Below are positions 1-13,600 of a stretch of 64,000 bases of DNA, piece after piece. Within the stretch, counting starts at the first letter, position 1. The number at the start of each line of letters is the position of its first letter. The position numbers were made by a program, and so were the translations under genes. The notes under the pieces are model-generated. The model ran no database searches. It worked only from the letters and a program-made list of their open reading frames with translations, and was not told the origin of the DNA. Source of the DNA: Oikopleura dioica (lineage: Eukaryota; Chordata; Appendicularia; Copelata; Oikopleuridae); the NCBI GenBank assembly GCA_907165135.1, contig OU015568.1, positions 9,184,501 through 9,248,500 on the forward strand, read 5' to 3'.

Positions 1-3000
1 GAGCAGGCATATTGTACAGTGGTGTCATTCTGAAGCAGCTAACAACTGCTTTCTTCCTTGATTTCGACATGAGTTTCTCCCAAACAGCGCGTCCCTTGTC
101 CTCCGGATGCTCGATCTTGTAAAGATGGCAGTGGATTCTCGCAAGACGGAAAATGATTTCAGCTCGCTTGTCCAGATCGTCGCCGGAGAACTCGTACTCA
201 TCCTCCAGTTCCATGTATTCGAGCTCTTCTTTGATGTGATACATGACATTTGCTTCAGATTCTTTTTCAAAAGTCGAATCTTTGCGTCTTGCACGATTTT
301 GTGTTCGCCTGCGACGCAAACATTCAACCCAACAGGCAACAGCCGCTTTGGTGCAACGCAAATCAAAGAAGTTCCCCAAGAGTAGATTTCTCCACGACGC
401 TTGAGCTTTTCTCGATGTCGTCTAAGTTTGTGAGCAGTGATGTCGGATGTGATAACAGCCATGTTGTCAATGTCATTTTGAACGACATAATTTTGCTCTT
501 CTCGACGGAAATTGACGGATTTCGCCCAAGCGACAAAGATTTCTGAAACCTTCCAAAACAGACTTTCGGCTTCTGGATTCTTTGTCGCGATCCAATCCAT
601 CTTATTCTTGTCAATAAATCTAACCAAAAGTGGGTAGAAGGCGTAAATATCTCGCGAGATAAAACCAAAGTCTTCAAGCATCATCATTTCAAGATCGGAA
701 ACGTCTCCAACGGCAATTTTCTGATCGCTTTTGATGTCTTCCTCGATTGCAGCTGTTCGTTCGATTTTCTTGAGAGTCTTTTCTAAAATCGGCAGGAAGT
801 GAGAATAGAGCAGGTCAGAACCGCACTTCGCCATAAGAGGTTGAGTGTAATTGGCGATGGATTTCATCCACTGGGCTTCTTCAGTTCCGAGGTTGTTGTA
901 AATTAATCGGAGGACGTTTCCAAGGGTATCGTTTGCATGTTTGATGCCTATTTCTGTGCAGTGATTTGGCTGTTCTGGCTTCCCCTCTGGCCCTTCTTCG
1001 AGCCAGTTGGGTACGTAGGAGCAAATCACGGGCAAAATGACATCGATCATTTCAGGTGCATCATCGTATCGAGCTCCAGAGACTGCTAAATCTTCAATAT
1101 CTCTCAGCAGAATCTTCAATGTCGGAAGATTCGGGGCAAGCTGCTCAATTCGCGTTGGCAGACCGAGGACCTGTCGATCTTTGATTGAAAGCGCGTTGTA
1201 GACGGAAACAGTGTTGTATCGATTCAGCCTTGGTTCGAGGAAGGCAACAGGGAAACAGTTTGCCAGAGCAGCGAGGCATTCTCCAAAAGCTGATCGGTTC
1301 CTTTCTAGAAGATCTTCCATCGTTTCAATCACATCTTCCGGCACTTTTTTAGTCTTCAAATGCGGGATAAAATGATTCTTGGCAGTTCCAAGAGGATAAA
1401 GAGCGTTGAGAATTTTATAGCAAGCGACTTGCATTTCTTCAATTAGCAAGTCTCGCCCGAACTCGTTGTCACCGACATGATTGAAGAATTTTGTCAGGAT
1501 TGGAATCAGCGCTTGCGTTGCGTACTGCCAGCAGTGAGCAGCTCTAAGGGCGACGGACTTCTTGTCGAGATGCCAGATCCTTATTGAATCTAAAACAAGC
1601 TCGATGTCAACAGCTGCATCGTTGAAAAACACGACAAGGAGGGACTTGACGTGGTCAGGACCCATTTTGATGACAGTCGCAGCGTCGATACATCTCGTCA
1701 GGTTCGTCAAGCAGTCTACCGTAACTTCAGCATCTTCACCAAAGAAATTTACTTTTCGTCGCATAAGAGCCGCGAGAGCACAGAATAGAGTGACGATCAT
1801 CTCTTTTTCCTTGTTGCAGGCACTGATGCCGACATTTTTTGCACTCTTTGGTGTGACGTAATAATGCTGATGAGCTTTGAAGTAACTTTGGATAAGTGGT
1901 AAAACGACTTTGGCAAAGAATTTCACAGAATCAGAAGTGAAATGAAGAGTGTCGCCGAGCTCAATTTCCATGTCTGTTTCGTTGTTTTTGATAGCTTGGA
2001 TTTGCGTGTGCTGATTTTGACGATGATCAGTAATGGCGACCATGAGTTCTTCTACGTAGTTTCGCGCTAGTTCCAAGAATTCCAGCAATCGGTGAAGCAA
2101 AATGAACGAGAATCGACGTTCTTGAGATGTTCTTGCGTCGTAGCTATCATCATTACTTGCTTTATTCAACACAAATCCGGAGAATTGAATAAAACGGAGC
2201 ATATCGTAGGCCTTGTTTCGATACTTTTCCTTTTCTTTGGCAGTTAGCGTATCGTAAGGAACGAACATGGGATGAGATTTTCCGTTCTCCTCAAGTTCGA
2301 TTTTCTTCTTTTTCGCCCAGATGTTATGGAAGTTCTCCGCCATAGAATCGGCAATCGCCGTGAATTCCCGAGTGAGGGTGATTCCGGACAAATCAGTGGG
2401 TTTTGGTGTGTATCCCTTGCTGGAATCGACCACGTAATCAGGCTTGGATGACATTGATGGTCGTCTTCCAAATTCTGCTGGTCCTCCACTGCCACTATGC
2501 ATACCTCGGCGGTCGACTCTCCATCCCCAAACTTGTAGGGCTCGAATAGCCTCGCGAATGTTCGTTCGATAGACGTCCTTTTCGCGATCTGTGAAGTTTC
2601 CATACGGCTTGATAAGAGGATGTTCCTTCGTCTGATCGTTGAACATAGGATCGTATCTCCAGCCGTTTGCCATTCTTTCTGAAGCCCAAATATCGTGAAG
2701 GTGCTCACTGTATCGTTCGATGAACTCGTCGCATCGATGATCAATTCGCTGGCCGGAAGTGTTTATCGGCTTTGGATCGTAGTTGCCATTTTTGTCCAAT
2801 TGACACTCTCTTGCTCCGTCGTCTGCGAGACTCGGAACTGCATAATCTGGTGGCAGAGCGTTTCCGATCGCGCACAGGCATGGAAGCGCCCATTTAACCA
2901 TGTTAGGATCGAAATTCTTCACGAGAGCTTCGAAGAGACCCCAGAAGAGCCTCATCGTGAGATGGCGCTCTTCATCGGATGCAACGCCATTTTCGCCCCA

Positions 3001-6000
3001 TCCATCTGGGCAGCAATAGTACTGCCAAGAGCGCTCGAAATGAAGAGTCAGCATTCGAATCGGTACAACAACGTGTTGAGATAAACTTGGAATGTCAAAA
3101 GTCAGTTTTCTGAGAAGATTGTGCATCAAGATAGGCTTGATGACTCCCGCAATAGCGCAGAGACACTCGGAGATGAAGTCTTTTTGCGCTTTTGTCATCG
3201 CTCGACCTTGCGAAAGTCGGTAAATTGCATGAAGCGCAGAGTCAATGAGTTGATCTCGGTGCTCTGCTTTTGCGAGAAGATGAACATGCTTGGTGATAAT
3301 TGGAAGAATGGACGAACAAACATAACGGTTGAGAGCTAACGCCATGTCAGTAACATGAAGTTGTTGAGTATCAAGCTGTGCAGCTGCTCGGATGTCGTTC
3401 AAAAATCCGTCTTCGAGAATTCTCAGTAAGAAATCAACATCGTCAATTCCATAAACTCGATCCAGGAAGAGCAGCATTGCGGCTTTGTGTTCAGGCGCGA
3501 AGCAAGAATTCATCATTGGCTGAATAACAGTTTCCGTGATTGGTTCTACTCTAGGCAAGTCGAATGGAAGTGAGATGACACCGACAAGATCTTCAAGCGG
3601 AACAAGAGATTGTAAGATAGAGCGGATTCGCAGCGCTTCTGATTTGTTCTGCAAAATCAGCGTTTGTTCCGGCGCACATCGGCCAAGAAGATCAATAAGT
3701 GACGAATAGAAGGAAAGGATACAGTAGCCAAGATGGATTTCTTCCTCGTCGTCATTTTCTTCATCTTGGTAGATTTTCCTCTTTGCGTCGATATTTGCTG
3801 TGTCTCGGCTTGGATCTTTCGAGATCTCCATCGCTTCCCGCATCGCAGCGAGCAAACCTTGGCCACCTTCTCCTCGCAATGCTGGACCAAGGCATTCAGG
3901 TTTTCGAATGAGATGTCTGACGACCAAGTTAGCATTTTCTTCAACCGATTCACCGGATACAAAGACGACTTGCTTCAAGAAATCAAGGTATCTCTCTCCT
4001 TCGAGGGGATTCCAACCAATGTCAGGGTAGTTTCGCTCTAGAAGAGTTTGAGAAGATTGAAGACCACAAGTTCGAAGATATTTGATAACAAGTTCGACAT
4101 GAGTTTCTTTGATTTGCAAAGAAAGCTCGTTGTTGTCTACGAGTGATGCAGCAGCAACATCTAGTGGAGTGCATCCACGCATTGATGGCGTATCAAGACC
4201 GAAGGTTGAATGATCAAGCAGGAAAGACAAGTGCTCAAACATCGCTTTTTGATTGACTCTCGAGATTCTGCAGAAGTATCCCAAAAATCTACTGCACACA
4301 GCGACAATCTTCGGGAACTGAACTTCCGCGGTCGAAACTTGCTTTCCAACTTCAGCAGATGCTCCAAGAACATTGACCATAATGTCCATCACAGTAGTGT
4401 GCATATCAAGTGCACGCATCAGATTCGGATGTTGGTAGAAAACGCAGTTGTTCATGATTCGACTCAGATCTTGGGTGATCATTGTTTCTTCTTCTTTTCC
4501 CATTTGAACTGCGAGGAAAGAGCGGATGTGAGAAAGATCAGAAATCAGCTCCATCGTGTCGTTTTTGGAGATTTCAGAAATGCAGTAAGTCTTCTCTAGA
4601 GCTCGGCAAAGCTCTCTAACGCAATCGTGCTGTCGATGAAGAAGAGCAAAAATCTCACGCACAAGAATCGGGTTCTCGATTACCGCTTCTTCCGCCCAGT
4701 GAACCGCTGTCACAGCGATGAGCTGCTGCAGATTGTGAATCGGAATATTGACCATTTCAAGATCGTCGAGTTCTTCTTTCTTCGGGCTGAAGCAGTTGTA
4801 AAGAGCTTTACCCATTCGCTTTATCTTGTTGACCATCGAATTATCTTCGAGCTCTTCGTCTTGTTCTGGGATCGATTCGCCGCAGTGCATCATCAAGTCA
4901 TTGTGGAAGTTCCACATCATATGGCGAATGTTCGTTGGGCAAGGACTGTCGAGTTCGTCATCCTCGCTTTTGAAGCGAATGATTGTCGCAGCTTGATCGT
5001 ATGGACTCGATCGGAATTCTTTCGTCATCTTGGCGGTCATTGCTGCAGACATATTGATGGAGTGCATCACCTCATCGTATCTTTCGCGCTGATTCTTCTG
5101 CATTTCTCCCGCGAGGACATGAGCAAAGGAAACAAGCGATTCGATTCTATGTCTCAGCTGGTAGTCGCAAAGATGGTGAAGCAGAGAACAAAGTGCAAGT
5201 TTGATAGATTCACAAAGACGCATTTGTAGCAATCCTTCTCCAACTCTGTATTTCAATTCTTCGTATCCTTCCACTTTTGATCCGAGATAGCGGGAATGGA
5301 TGATTGTAAGCAGTTTTTCCAGGTCTTCATCGTCAAAGATTTGCATCAGAAGAAGTTTGTCACACACTTTGAGCAGCGGGACGAACAAATGTTCCTGAGT
5401 TCCACCAGCGTACATTTTGTAAGGCGATGTTTGGGATGAAACAGCATTGATCAAGTTTTCAATCACGTGATGCTTGAGAAGATCAAGTGGGAACGCTGGT
5501 ACTTCTGTGTAATATTGCTGCACTGGGACGACAAAGTTAGCTGTTTTCCATCGCATATCTGGTCGAAGCGAAGTGAATCGACCCATTCCGGGAAGTCCAG
5601 GGTCTTTGACTTCTGGATCTTCATACAAGGCGACTTGCTTGGTTTCTTCGGTCAGCGGAATGATAAATTCTCCTTGAGTATGCTCTCGTGAATTCGCATG
5701 AGCACCAAGATGGATATCGATCAAAAGATCGTGGTAAACTTCCCGAAGCCTTCCATCAAGATAAGATGACTTGATGCAATACAGGAACTGTTGCTGATCG
5801 ATGTAACTGCAAAGCGCATGTGCGACTCTAAAGTTTCCAAGTGCACACATCGCTTTGTATAAATTCAGCGTCGATAAATGAAATTCAAGAAGAGAAGGAT
5901 GCTCAGTCAGCTCTAGAATATCCACAGAGCGGTTTTCTTCGGGAAGAAAGACAGCGCAAAACTGCATTGGCTTCTCAATTTGGACCTTCCATCCATCACG

Positions 6001-9000
6001 GATTTTCTTATTTCTCGAAATGATTGGAGTCAGACAATCCTGAGGCATTCTGGCCCAGTTGACTGCCTGCATTTTTTGGACCTGGAGTCTAGGAGCACAA
6101 CTTGGCTCTACATTTTGCCTGTCAGCCTTGAGCATAGCTGCGGAGATCGGCATTTCCTTCTTTGTTCGTCCGAGCTCGTATTGAATGCAATTGTATGTGC
6201 TCGGTTTGAAGAAGCACGCAGGATAAAGTTGGGTCATTGCCTCAACTTGATAAACAATATCAAGCTCTTTATCCCCTGCGCGGAACTTGAGTAATCCACT
6301 GGAGACATCCACAATGCACGAGATAATAGTACCACCGCTTGTCGAGCCCGCGTTCATATCTTTATCGCTTTTCTGGGAGGATAATGCCATCCCGGCGTTG
6401 ATAAGAAAAGCATTGCTTCGGCAGATGGTTTCCTTGATCTCACCACGTTCAGTACCAAATGTCATCGTCACAGTCTTGATATGATGACGATCGTCAAATA
6501 TGGATGGATTCATGGAATGGTATTCTGGTGTTACCCAGCCAATCCACACATTATTAGCTTCTTGACCGGGGAAGACTTTGACAGAGAAGACGTAACGGCT
6601 ACCAGCCAAGAGATTTTGATGCTCGTAGTCGCCCAAATTGTAAGTCATTGAAGGCAACACATCCATCTTCAATCGATTGTGTTTTTGAGATGCTCCTGCC
6701 GCTAGCAATAGCTCAGCTTCTTCTTCTTCTTTCTTTCCCCGGCGATTGAGGAGTTGCTTCAGTCCAAGAGAAGTTTTCGGTTTTGCTTGTTTTTCTTCCT
6801 TCTCACGCTCCTTGAGAATATCAAGATCTCGATCGAACTGATCCACTTCTTCAGGTGCGTCAAAGACATTCACTCGATCCGATGGTGCTTTTTCAGTACC
6901 TCCAAGATTCGAACTGGCATCGAAAGTCGTGAGTAAATAAAGTTCGGCATGTCAACGACTCTTGAAGATGAAGAAGAAAAGGATTTGTATTGAAGTCGGA
7001 GAATTGGTGGTGTCGTGATTCCTGCTTGAATTCTGATAGTTCTCAGCTGGTCATGCTCATAGATTGGAGAAAAACTTGGGAGTGACTTCGTGTACCAAAT
7101 CGGGAGTGGATAGCTGATCTGGTGACAATACGGCTTGAAACCCTCCTGAACACCATACATTTGAAAGAATTTAAAAGTCTCAGGTTTTTTGCCAAGATTG
7201 AGGATTCCATGCTGACCTTCGTCAAAATATGCGACTGGTACGAGTTCAATGTCATCAGGGATGTTGTTGAAGGCGAGTTCTGCGCCTTGGTTGTCAATCA
7301 TCAGTTCTCCATTGAGAGAAAATGAGATAAATCCTTCATCAAAATCGAGTAGACAGCCGATGACATCGCCGACTCTCCATCGTTTACCGTACGCTTCTTG
7401 GCCGTTATGCCATTTGGCCGCGTTGAAACCATCGAAAGTGTAGCTCAAGTCGTCCAAGCCAATTGGCTGGTCAGCTTTCACTTCAGGGGCTGCCCAACCA
7501 ACTCTCATCTCGCCATCGGTTTGGACTTCGAATTCGAAGTACCACTTGCCAGATCGAACAGCATAAGCAGACTCGATGCGGAACATTCGAAAGCGAGGAT
7601 TGTCGCTGTGCTCGTCGTCTTTCTTCGTTAAAGTTGTCATCCGCTCATCTGGAGCTTCGATTGCATATCCGTAGCCCATCAAAGTAATAACGAGCTCACG
7701 GATTGAGTTCTTGTTAGTTTGTTTTGCATTTTCATCAAGCAAGGCGAATGGCACAAGTCGAAAGTTGCGTTTGTTTTTGACATCAAGTTCGAAACCGTAA
7801 GTCCATCCTTGTTTGATTCGTTCGGATGCCCAGACATTGTGGGAATTTGTCGCGAGTAGTTCCACAAGCTGCTCCATTTTGTCGCTTTGTCGAACGTGAG
7901 TCAAGTCCAGTGGCGCCGGTTTGTAACCATTTGTCATCAAATACTGTCTTGGAAGCTTGAGCTTGCGTAATTTGTACTCAGCATCTTCATCAGCAAGGCC
8001 GACGTGATAGCCGAGTGCGATGATGGTTCGCAAGTTTTGCTCGACCATGGTCATGTTGAAAGATCTCAAGCTTTCTGGAAGACGCTCGAATGAAGTAAGA
8101 GACGGATTTTGCTTCTTTTGATCATCTCGTACAAGCGCAAAAGTCCAACCACCCTGGATTCGATTGAAAGCCCAAATTTCATGAAGATTTTCGGCAATTT
8201 TGTCGAGCATAGGTTCTAGCGCCTTTGGTAGCTCTGTGTTTTTAGTGTCGATCGGATCCGGCGTATAAACTGCTTGGTCCAACGTTTTTGCCGGTCCATT
8301 CAGATTCCAGTTTTCGTTGACTCCATAGTGGCCACGGACTGTTTCGACAGTCAAAGTTCTCTCAGGGAGGAGAGCTTCATGAGCAGGCGCGTATCCTGGT
8401 GGTGGCATGAATGTAAATTCACCGTGTTTTCCACCAAGGAGGAATTTGACAACGACACCCGAGCTCATCGAAACGCAGGGAAAGAACATCCCTTCAAGGT
8501 TGAATCGCTCGAACATACCGTGAACGGGCTTTCCGTTCTTTCGGAAAGACATTGACGGCGCTGATAAATCAAGACAGCAAGAGATGATATCCCCTTTCTT
8601 GAAGAGCTCGACTTTGTCTTGTTTGATGTATTTCGATCGATGTCCAGTCCATAGGCTCAATCCGTCGAAACCGAAAGAGTACAGGTCATCTCCAACGCCG
8701 CATGTTCCAAATCCATCTCCAGCGCCGGGATAGGCAGCGAAGCCAGAGGTATTTGCCCAACCAACTCGAAGATGAGTAGCTTGGTTCAGAGAACATTCGT
8801 CCATTTGCATTACCAAAACTTCAAAATACCACTTTCGGTACTGAGCTGAGCGCTCTCCATAGCCAACGAATAAGTTCGGTCGAATTGAAACGATTTGGTT
8901 GACCATTGTTGTTTGGAGAAGGAGATTTCGATCGGAAAGAAGATGATTGCAAATGAGATTTTGATTGGAACGAACAGCGATGTTGTTACACACACATAGC

Positions 9001-10685
9001 GATTGAAGAACGTCGAGGACAAGCGGGTTTCGTCCGTGACGCTCGAGAAGGGAAATGATGGACACAATGTGGCGCTCTTTGACCATGTTGAGAACTTCTG
9101 TCGAATCATCGAGGACCGCTGAAAGAACTGCGAGAATACCAGCTGAAGCGTTTTGTCTGGCATCAAGCTGACCAATGAGCCAGTCGAGATTTTTTGAGAA
9201 CTTTGCGCAGTTTGCTCGATTTTTGCGGATGATTCCGGCGAGAAGTTTGTAAACATTGACCAAAAGAAGTTCAAGTCGCTCGACTTGATCTTTGTGCAGG
9301 TACTGCAGATGCTGCGTGGCTGTGTAAACGGTCAGCTTATCAATAACTTTCAAGAGCAAATCAACGATGCCTTCCGCTTGAAATAGATCCTGTTGGCATC
9401 TTTGGAGTCGTTCGATTTGCTGCTTTTCTTCGTCAGTTTCTCCCTCGTCGGGGTTGAAGTAAGCCAAGCAGTCTTGGATCAGAAGTTCCATATCGTCCAA
9501 TGGCACCTCTAGATTAGCCTTTCCTTTTGGAACAAAATGAACGGCGTTGGCGGCGGTTTTGAGGTCCTTGATCTTTTGGAAATTCTTGATCATGTGTGTC
9601 AAGAACATTTTGATCGTTGTGACAGTCGTCAGCATGACCATGGCTGTCTTCGCTTCATTGCTTTGAGATCTTCCAACAGCGAATGCATCGTCCATGTGAC
9701 CTTCTGGATGAGCAATCGCTCGACGAATTTGCTTGCCAATCTTCGCCGAGTTTTCCTGGGCCTGGTAGGTGACCCAGAGTCCACTGGAACAGTGCTGAAG
9801 GACGACTAGCGATTCGGAGTATTTAATCTCTTCCGTGCCCATCGATTCAGGTTCATATTCGCCTGTCACTTCGATCTTGTCCTTGTTCTGACGGAAACAG
9901 AAAATTGACGCTTCATCTGTCCAATCATGCTCATCCTTTTCCGCAATAAAGAGATTTCTGTCCGCTCGCATCATCAAAAACTTTCCAGTTGTCATGTGTC
10001 TCAGCCTGAATTGTTGGCCAAAATGAAGATGGCTTCCGAACCACTTGATCTTGGTAAGTTCAACACGCCAAAGTGAGCGCGCTCGGATAGACACCTTGCC
10101 TCCTTCGTAATAGATCGCAGTCCGGATTGGGTCAATGTTGACATCGTTGACATCCAAATTACACAAGCAGTCGTCCGAATTTCGACCGTGAAAGAGCCTC
10201 AGTACATCGCCTCCACAAACGAATCCCTGCTTCACTTCGCTCTGAATCGGGCCGATCATCCAAAGAGATCGCTGGAAACTCGCATGGGCAAGGTAGTTTT
10301 CTAGTTTTACTTCTCGGTTCATTTTCTCGACCTCGCCGGTCTCGTTGCCATGCTCGTCGGTGATGGGAATCTCGTCTTCGATGACTTTAACGTCATTTTT
10401 GTTGCTCAAGTGGAGATATCGCTCGGAAGAAACGGAGGATAAAATGATGTCATCGGAGACCCGGACTTTTTCACCCTCAGATCTGTTCTTCGACGCGCAA
10501 GAAACAGTCCACCAAGCAGCTTCGTCATTCGGATTGTCGCCCAGGCCCACGTCGAAAGCCAATTTATCCGTTGTACATTGACTCGTCGGCAGGACGCACA
10601 AATAAAGCCCAGATGTTTGATGCAACAGCTGCACAGCATTTCCGTACAGAAGAGTTTTTGCGTGGGAGGATCCACTTTTTGATGT
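1..10685 (-). CDS. RYR: Ryanodine receptor (intracellular Ca2+ release channel), partial
   Basis: This encodes most of the cytoplasmic assembly of the ER/SR calcium-release channel. Two long open segments (10685 to about 6894, then about 6888 to about 270) and a third frame running to base 1 carry the family order: MIR/beta-trefoil part (LLYGNAVQLLHQTSGLYL near the start), RIH, SPRY1, RyR repeats (NLHEIWAFNRIQGGW), SPRY2, SPRY3 (FPGQEANNVWIGW), RIH, a second RyR repeat pair (NFHNIWAKKKKIELEENG) and RIH-associated regions. Conserved stretches such as VEGERYLDFL-like GERYLDFL and CGRCAPE-like LLGRCAPE fit the family. The coding exon starts after TTTTAG at 10686; the first 90 or so residues of a typical RyR are not visible. 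The C-terminal pore lies beyond the window. The gene has almost no introns here. The frame breaks at the T-run 6889-6893 and near 261-272; adding one base to each homopolymer restores a continuous RyR reading. I favour sequencing error over a pseudogene because both flanking frames stay highly conserved. Confidence 0.95.
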
Positions 10686-13600
10686 CTAAAACGAGTTCAA
10701 TAATGAGGAACAGGGCTGCTTGAATTTTTTGTTAATGGAAGTTGAACGAAGATTTAGGCGTTCCTAAATCGAAATTCAGATTCTGATCGAAGCGAGAATC
10801 TGATAGCGAAAAATGGTAACTTACATCGTACTTAGCTAACAAGGGGTCAATTAGATGACAGAAAGCATTTTTATAGCGCTAGTTATTTGTAAAAAATGTT
10901 CCTAAAATGCTCTTGAAATGCGTTTCATATCATTTAATTGACCCAAGCTATGAGCTTGAGCTCTTCAGTAAGCGGCGTTTGATAATTGATCTTTTTCTGA
11001 CCTCGCTAAAATATTATTGGAGCATAAAATCGTTAATCCGGGAGGATTAATTATATCGTTTTTACCTTGTGCGGTTTGTTTTCTTTCGCATGGGTCAAGG
11101 TTTCGTGAAGCGCGCGGAGTGATAGAGCCTGGTTGATAACAAAAACGCATTCAGGGGTGTTTGGAGGACCGACTTTTTCTCCTTCGACGGGGCTTTTAAT
11201 GAGGTTTTATGAATTTAAGACTGATTGAATAAAAAAATTTCAAATTAAAAAGCTTTTTTGACCCGGAGCAGAATTAACCTCTTTCCTGAATTGAGTTTTC
11301 TCAGCATAGCAAATTCTCGTTCCAAATGACCCAGCTGCTAAGCAGATTTTCGTCGTATCTTGTTTATTCTCATGCGTTTTTGTGCACTAAATAGAATCGG
11401 TGAGATCTATTACGATTTCAGTAACGGGAAATTGCTAAATTTGAAGATGTGATCCAATTGCTTTTTGGGAAATCAAACGTTTAATACTTTTAAAAAAGAT
11501 ATTTTTGGCAAAAGATGCACCTGAAAATAGACTTTGTCGTCCGTCCTCAAGAAGATATCATCTTCCTCTAGCTCTGTCATGCTTTTATTGACCCGAAAGC
11601 CGCGGGGTTGTGAGTTTTTCTCTCGTTCTGTATATTTGTTTTGATTCTAGTTCTTTTGTAATTTATAGTCTCTACGTTTATCCAAAGTGCGTGTGAAAAG
11701 ACGAGTGCGAAAACGCTTTGAGGTTCAGAGGCCAGCTCCCTCCTCCAAGATTTTTGTGCAAGAGATGGACAACTGACACGAGAAGAGGCCCCCGCTGGGA
11801 CGCGGCCTTATCACTGACGCATTTCAAGGTACCCCGCCATGATTTTCAAATGAACAAATGCAAACAGAGAGAAAATGAGAAAACATCAAAAATCTTAAAA
11901 TGAAACACTTTTTTTCCTCGACTCCGAATGACATTAAATACCAGATATTCAAAATAAATATTATTTAAAATACATGTATTCGTTTAAAATGAAAGGGATA
12001 ATTATTACTAGTAAAGTCTTCGCTGCATGAGAGAATCACATTTCTAAGTTTTTTTACTGTAACAAAGTACCAAGCATAAAATATGACTATTGAACCTTTG
12101 AAATCTTTTGTTTTGCGGAAATTAATAGGCATTTATCTTCAGAGAAAATATAAAATGATCTTCAAAGATTATTAATTAAAAAAAAAAACAAGATTAGTAC
12201 TCTTAGATTACGTTAAAAAAGGTTGAGTTGTTGAGGTGTTGAGTCGACGTAATATGATGAGTGGCGGTGCTTACCACAAAGCACGTTGTTTCCTTTTAGA
12301 ATTGTCGTCTAATTACGCCAATTTTGGGCGAAATCTGTTTTGACCACAATGCAGTAACGACACCCCCAGACCTTCAAAAAATGATTATTATCGGATTTGG
12401 CGGACGGCCCCTCTCAGCTTTAGAGCAAGCCAAACATAATACCAAATAGACGAGGGACGAGCGAATTAGTCTGTAAATTTTTCCAACGAAAAACAATCAC
12501 TATCTACCAACGGTGTCAATTTCATGATAATGAACTACCTTTGATACCATTTATTACCATTACATAACGGTTTATTCTAGTTTATTCAAAAACATTAAAC
12601 AGCGTTTTTACGGTACTTTGAATTTACATTCGAGATAAAAAGACAAAAAGATAAAAAAGGTTTACTTTGAATCGGGATTCTAGTGATTGCCCCAAAGTTA
12701 TAATTACTTATTCAGAGATAATTAATTAAATCCGACGATAGCATAAATAGCATCATCTTTTCCTTTCATCCGCTTTTGCATGAAAACACCATTTGTGGTG
12801 GCTAATTACTGATGATTCCAAAGAACTCAGATTTCTCGTTGTTAAGTTGGTATACCCGTCAATAGAATCATATTGCCAATATGATATTGGCTATTGGCGA
12901 TATAAATATAGCCTAAATTCAGTAATGAAATATTATTTTTCCCGGGTTTGTTGAACCAAGAAAACCAGTTGACAATAAAAAGTGTTATAATAACAATTTT
13001 TTATTATTACCCAAAACATCTTGCATCTTTTCTTATTCAACTTAGAATCGCCGAGGCTAAGCCGGATGAACTTTTTCACCATGTTTTAGAATCTAAAAAC
13101 ACAGGATTTGGCAAGCGCAAATTAAGGAAGCCCAAGTCCCTTCGCCGTACTGTAATTAAGCTTGCGACTGTTGCCCGTGGCATTTAGTAATTTCACCTTG
13201 AAGGCGGGGTTTCTGGGGCAAGTGCTCAAGTCTGGAATGCTTGGCAAAGAAGAGCTTGGCAATGTCGTATTTCCGTAGGCGCGAAAGAAGGTTTTCCTTA
13301 CTACTATCTAGGGAATCGTTTTTTGGCGCTAGTGTGGTGCTGGTGCCGAGGTTGGTGGAACTAGACTGCCCGTGGCGCGTCACTTTGGGCTCCCCTTTCT
13401 TGCGCTGGTGGAGTGAACGCTCGCCCCAAAAAGGGCTTCTAAAACGCGCGTAACGCGCCGCTCGCCGCTGTGCCCGCGCCACCAGGATAACGTAAAATCT
13501 CGTTACATCATCCTTTTCAGCCTAATCAGAAACACCTGCATCGGATAGATGCACAAAAATACGTCATACTCACAAATCATAAACCTTTTTTGCAAGTAGA

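Noticed and set aside
261-272. Programmed -1 ribosomal frameshift in RyR
   Set aside because: No proper X XXY YYZ heptamer in the zero frame and no reason known for RyR; a homopolymer miscount is simpler.
6840-6900. A tiny intron explaining the RyR frame change near 6890
   Set aside because: GT-AG pairs here give 25, 51 or 54 bases, none restoring the frame at a believable length.
13156-13482. 108-codon minus frame and an adjoining plus frame (12948-13187) in the big gap
   Set aside because: No recognisable domain, no consistent splicing; left as a GC-rich patch, possibly an old element.
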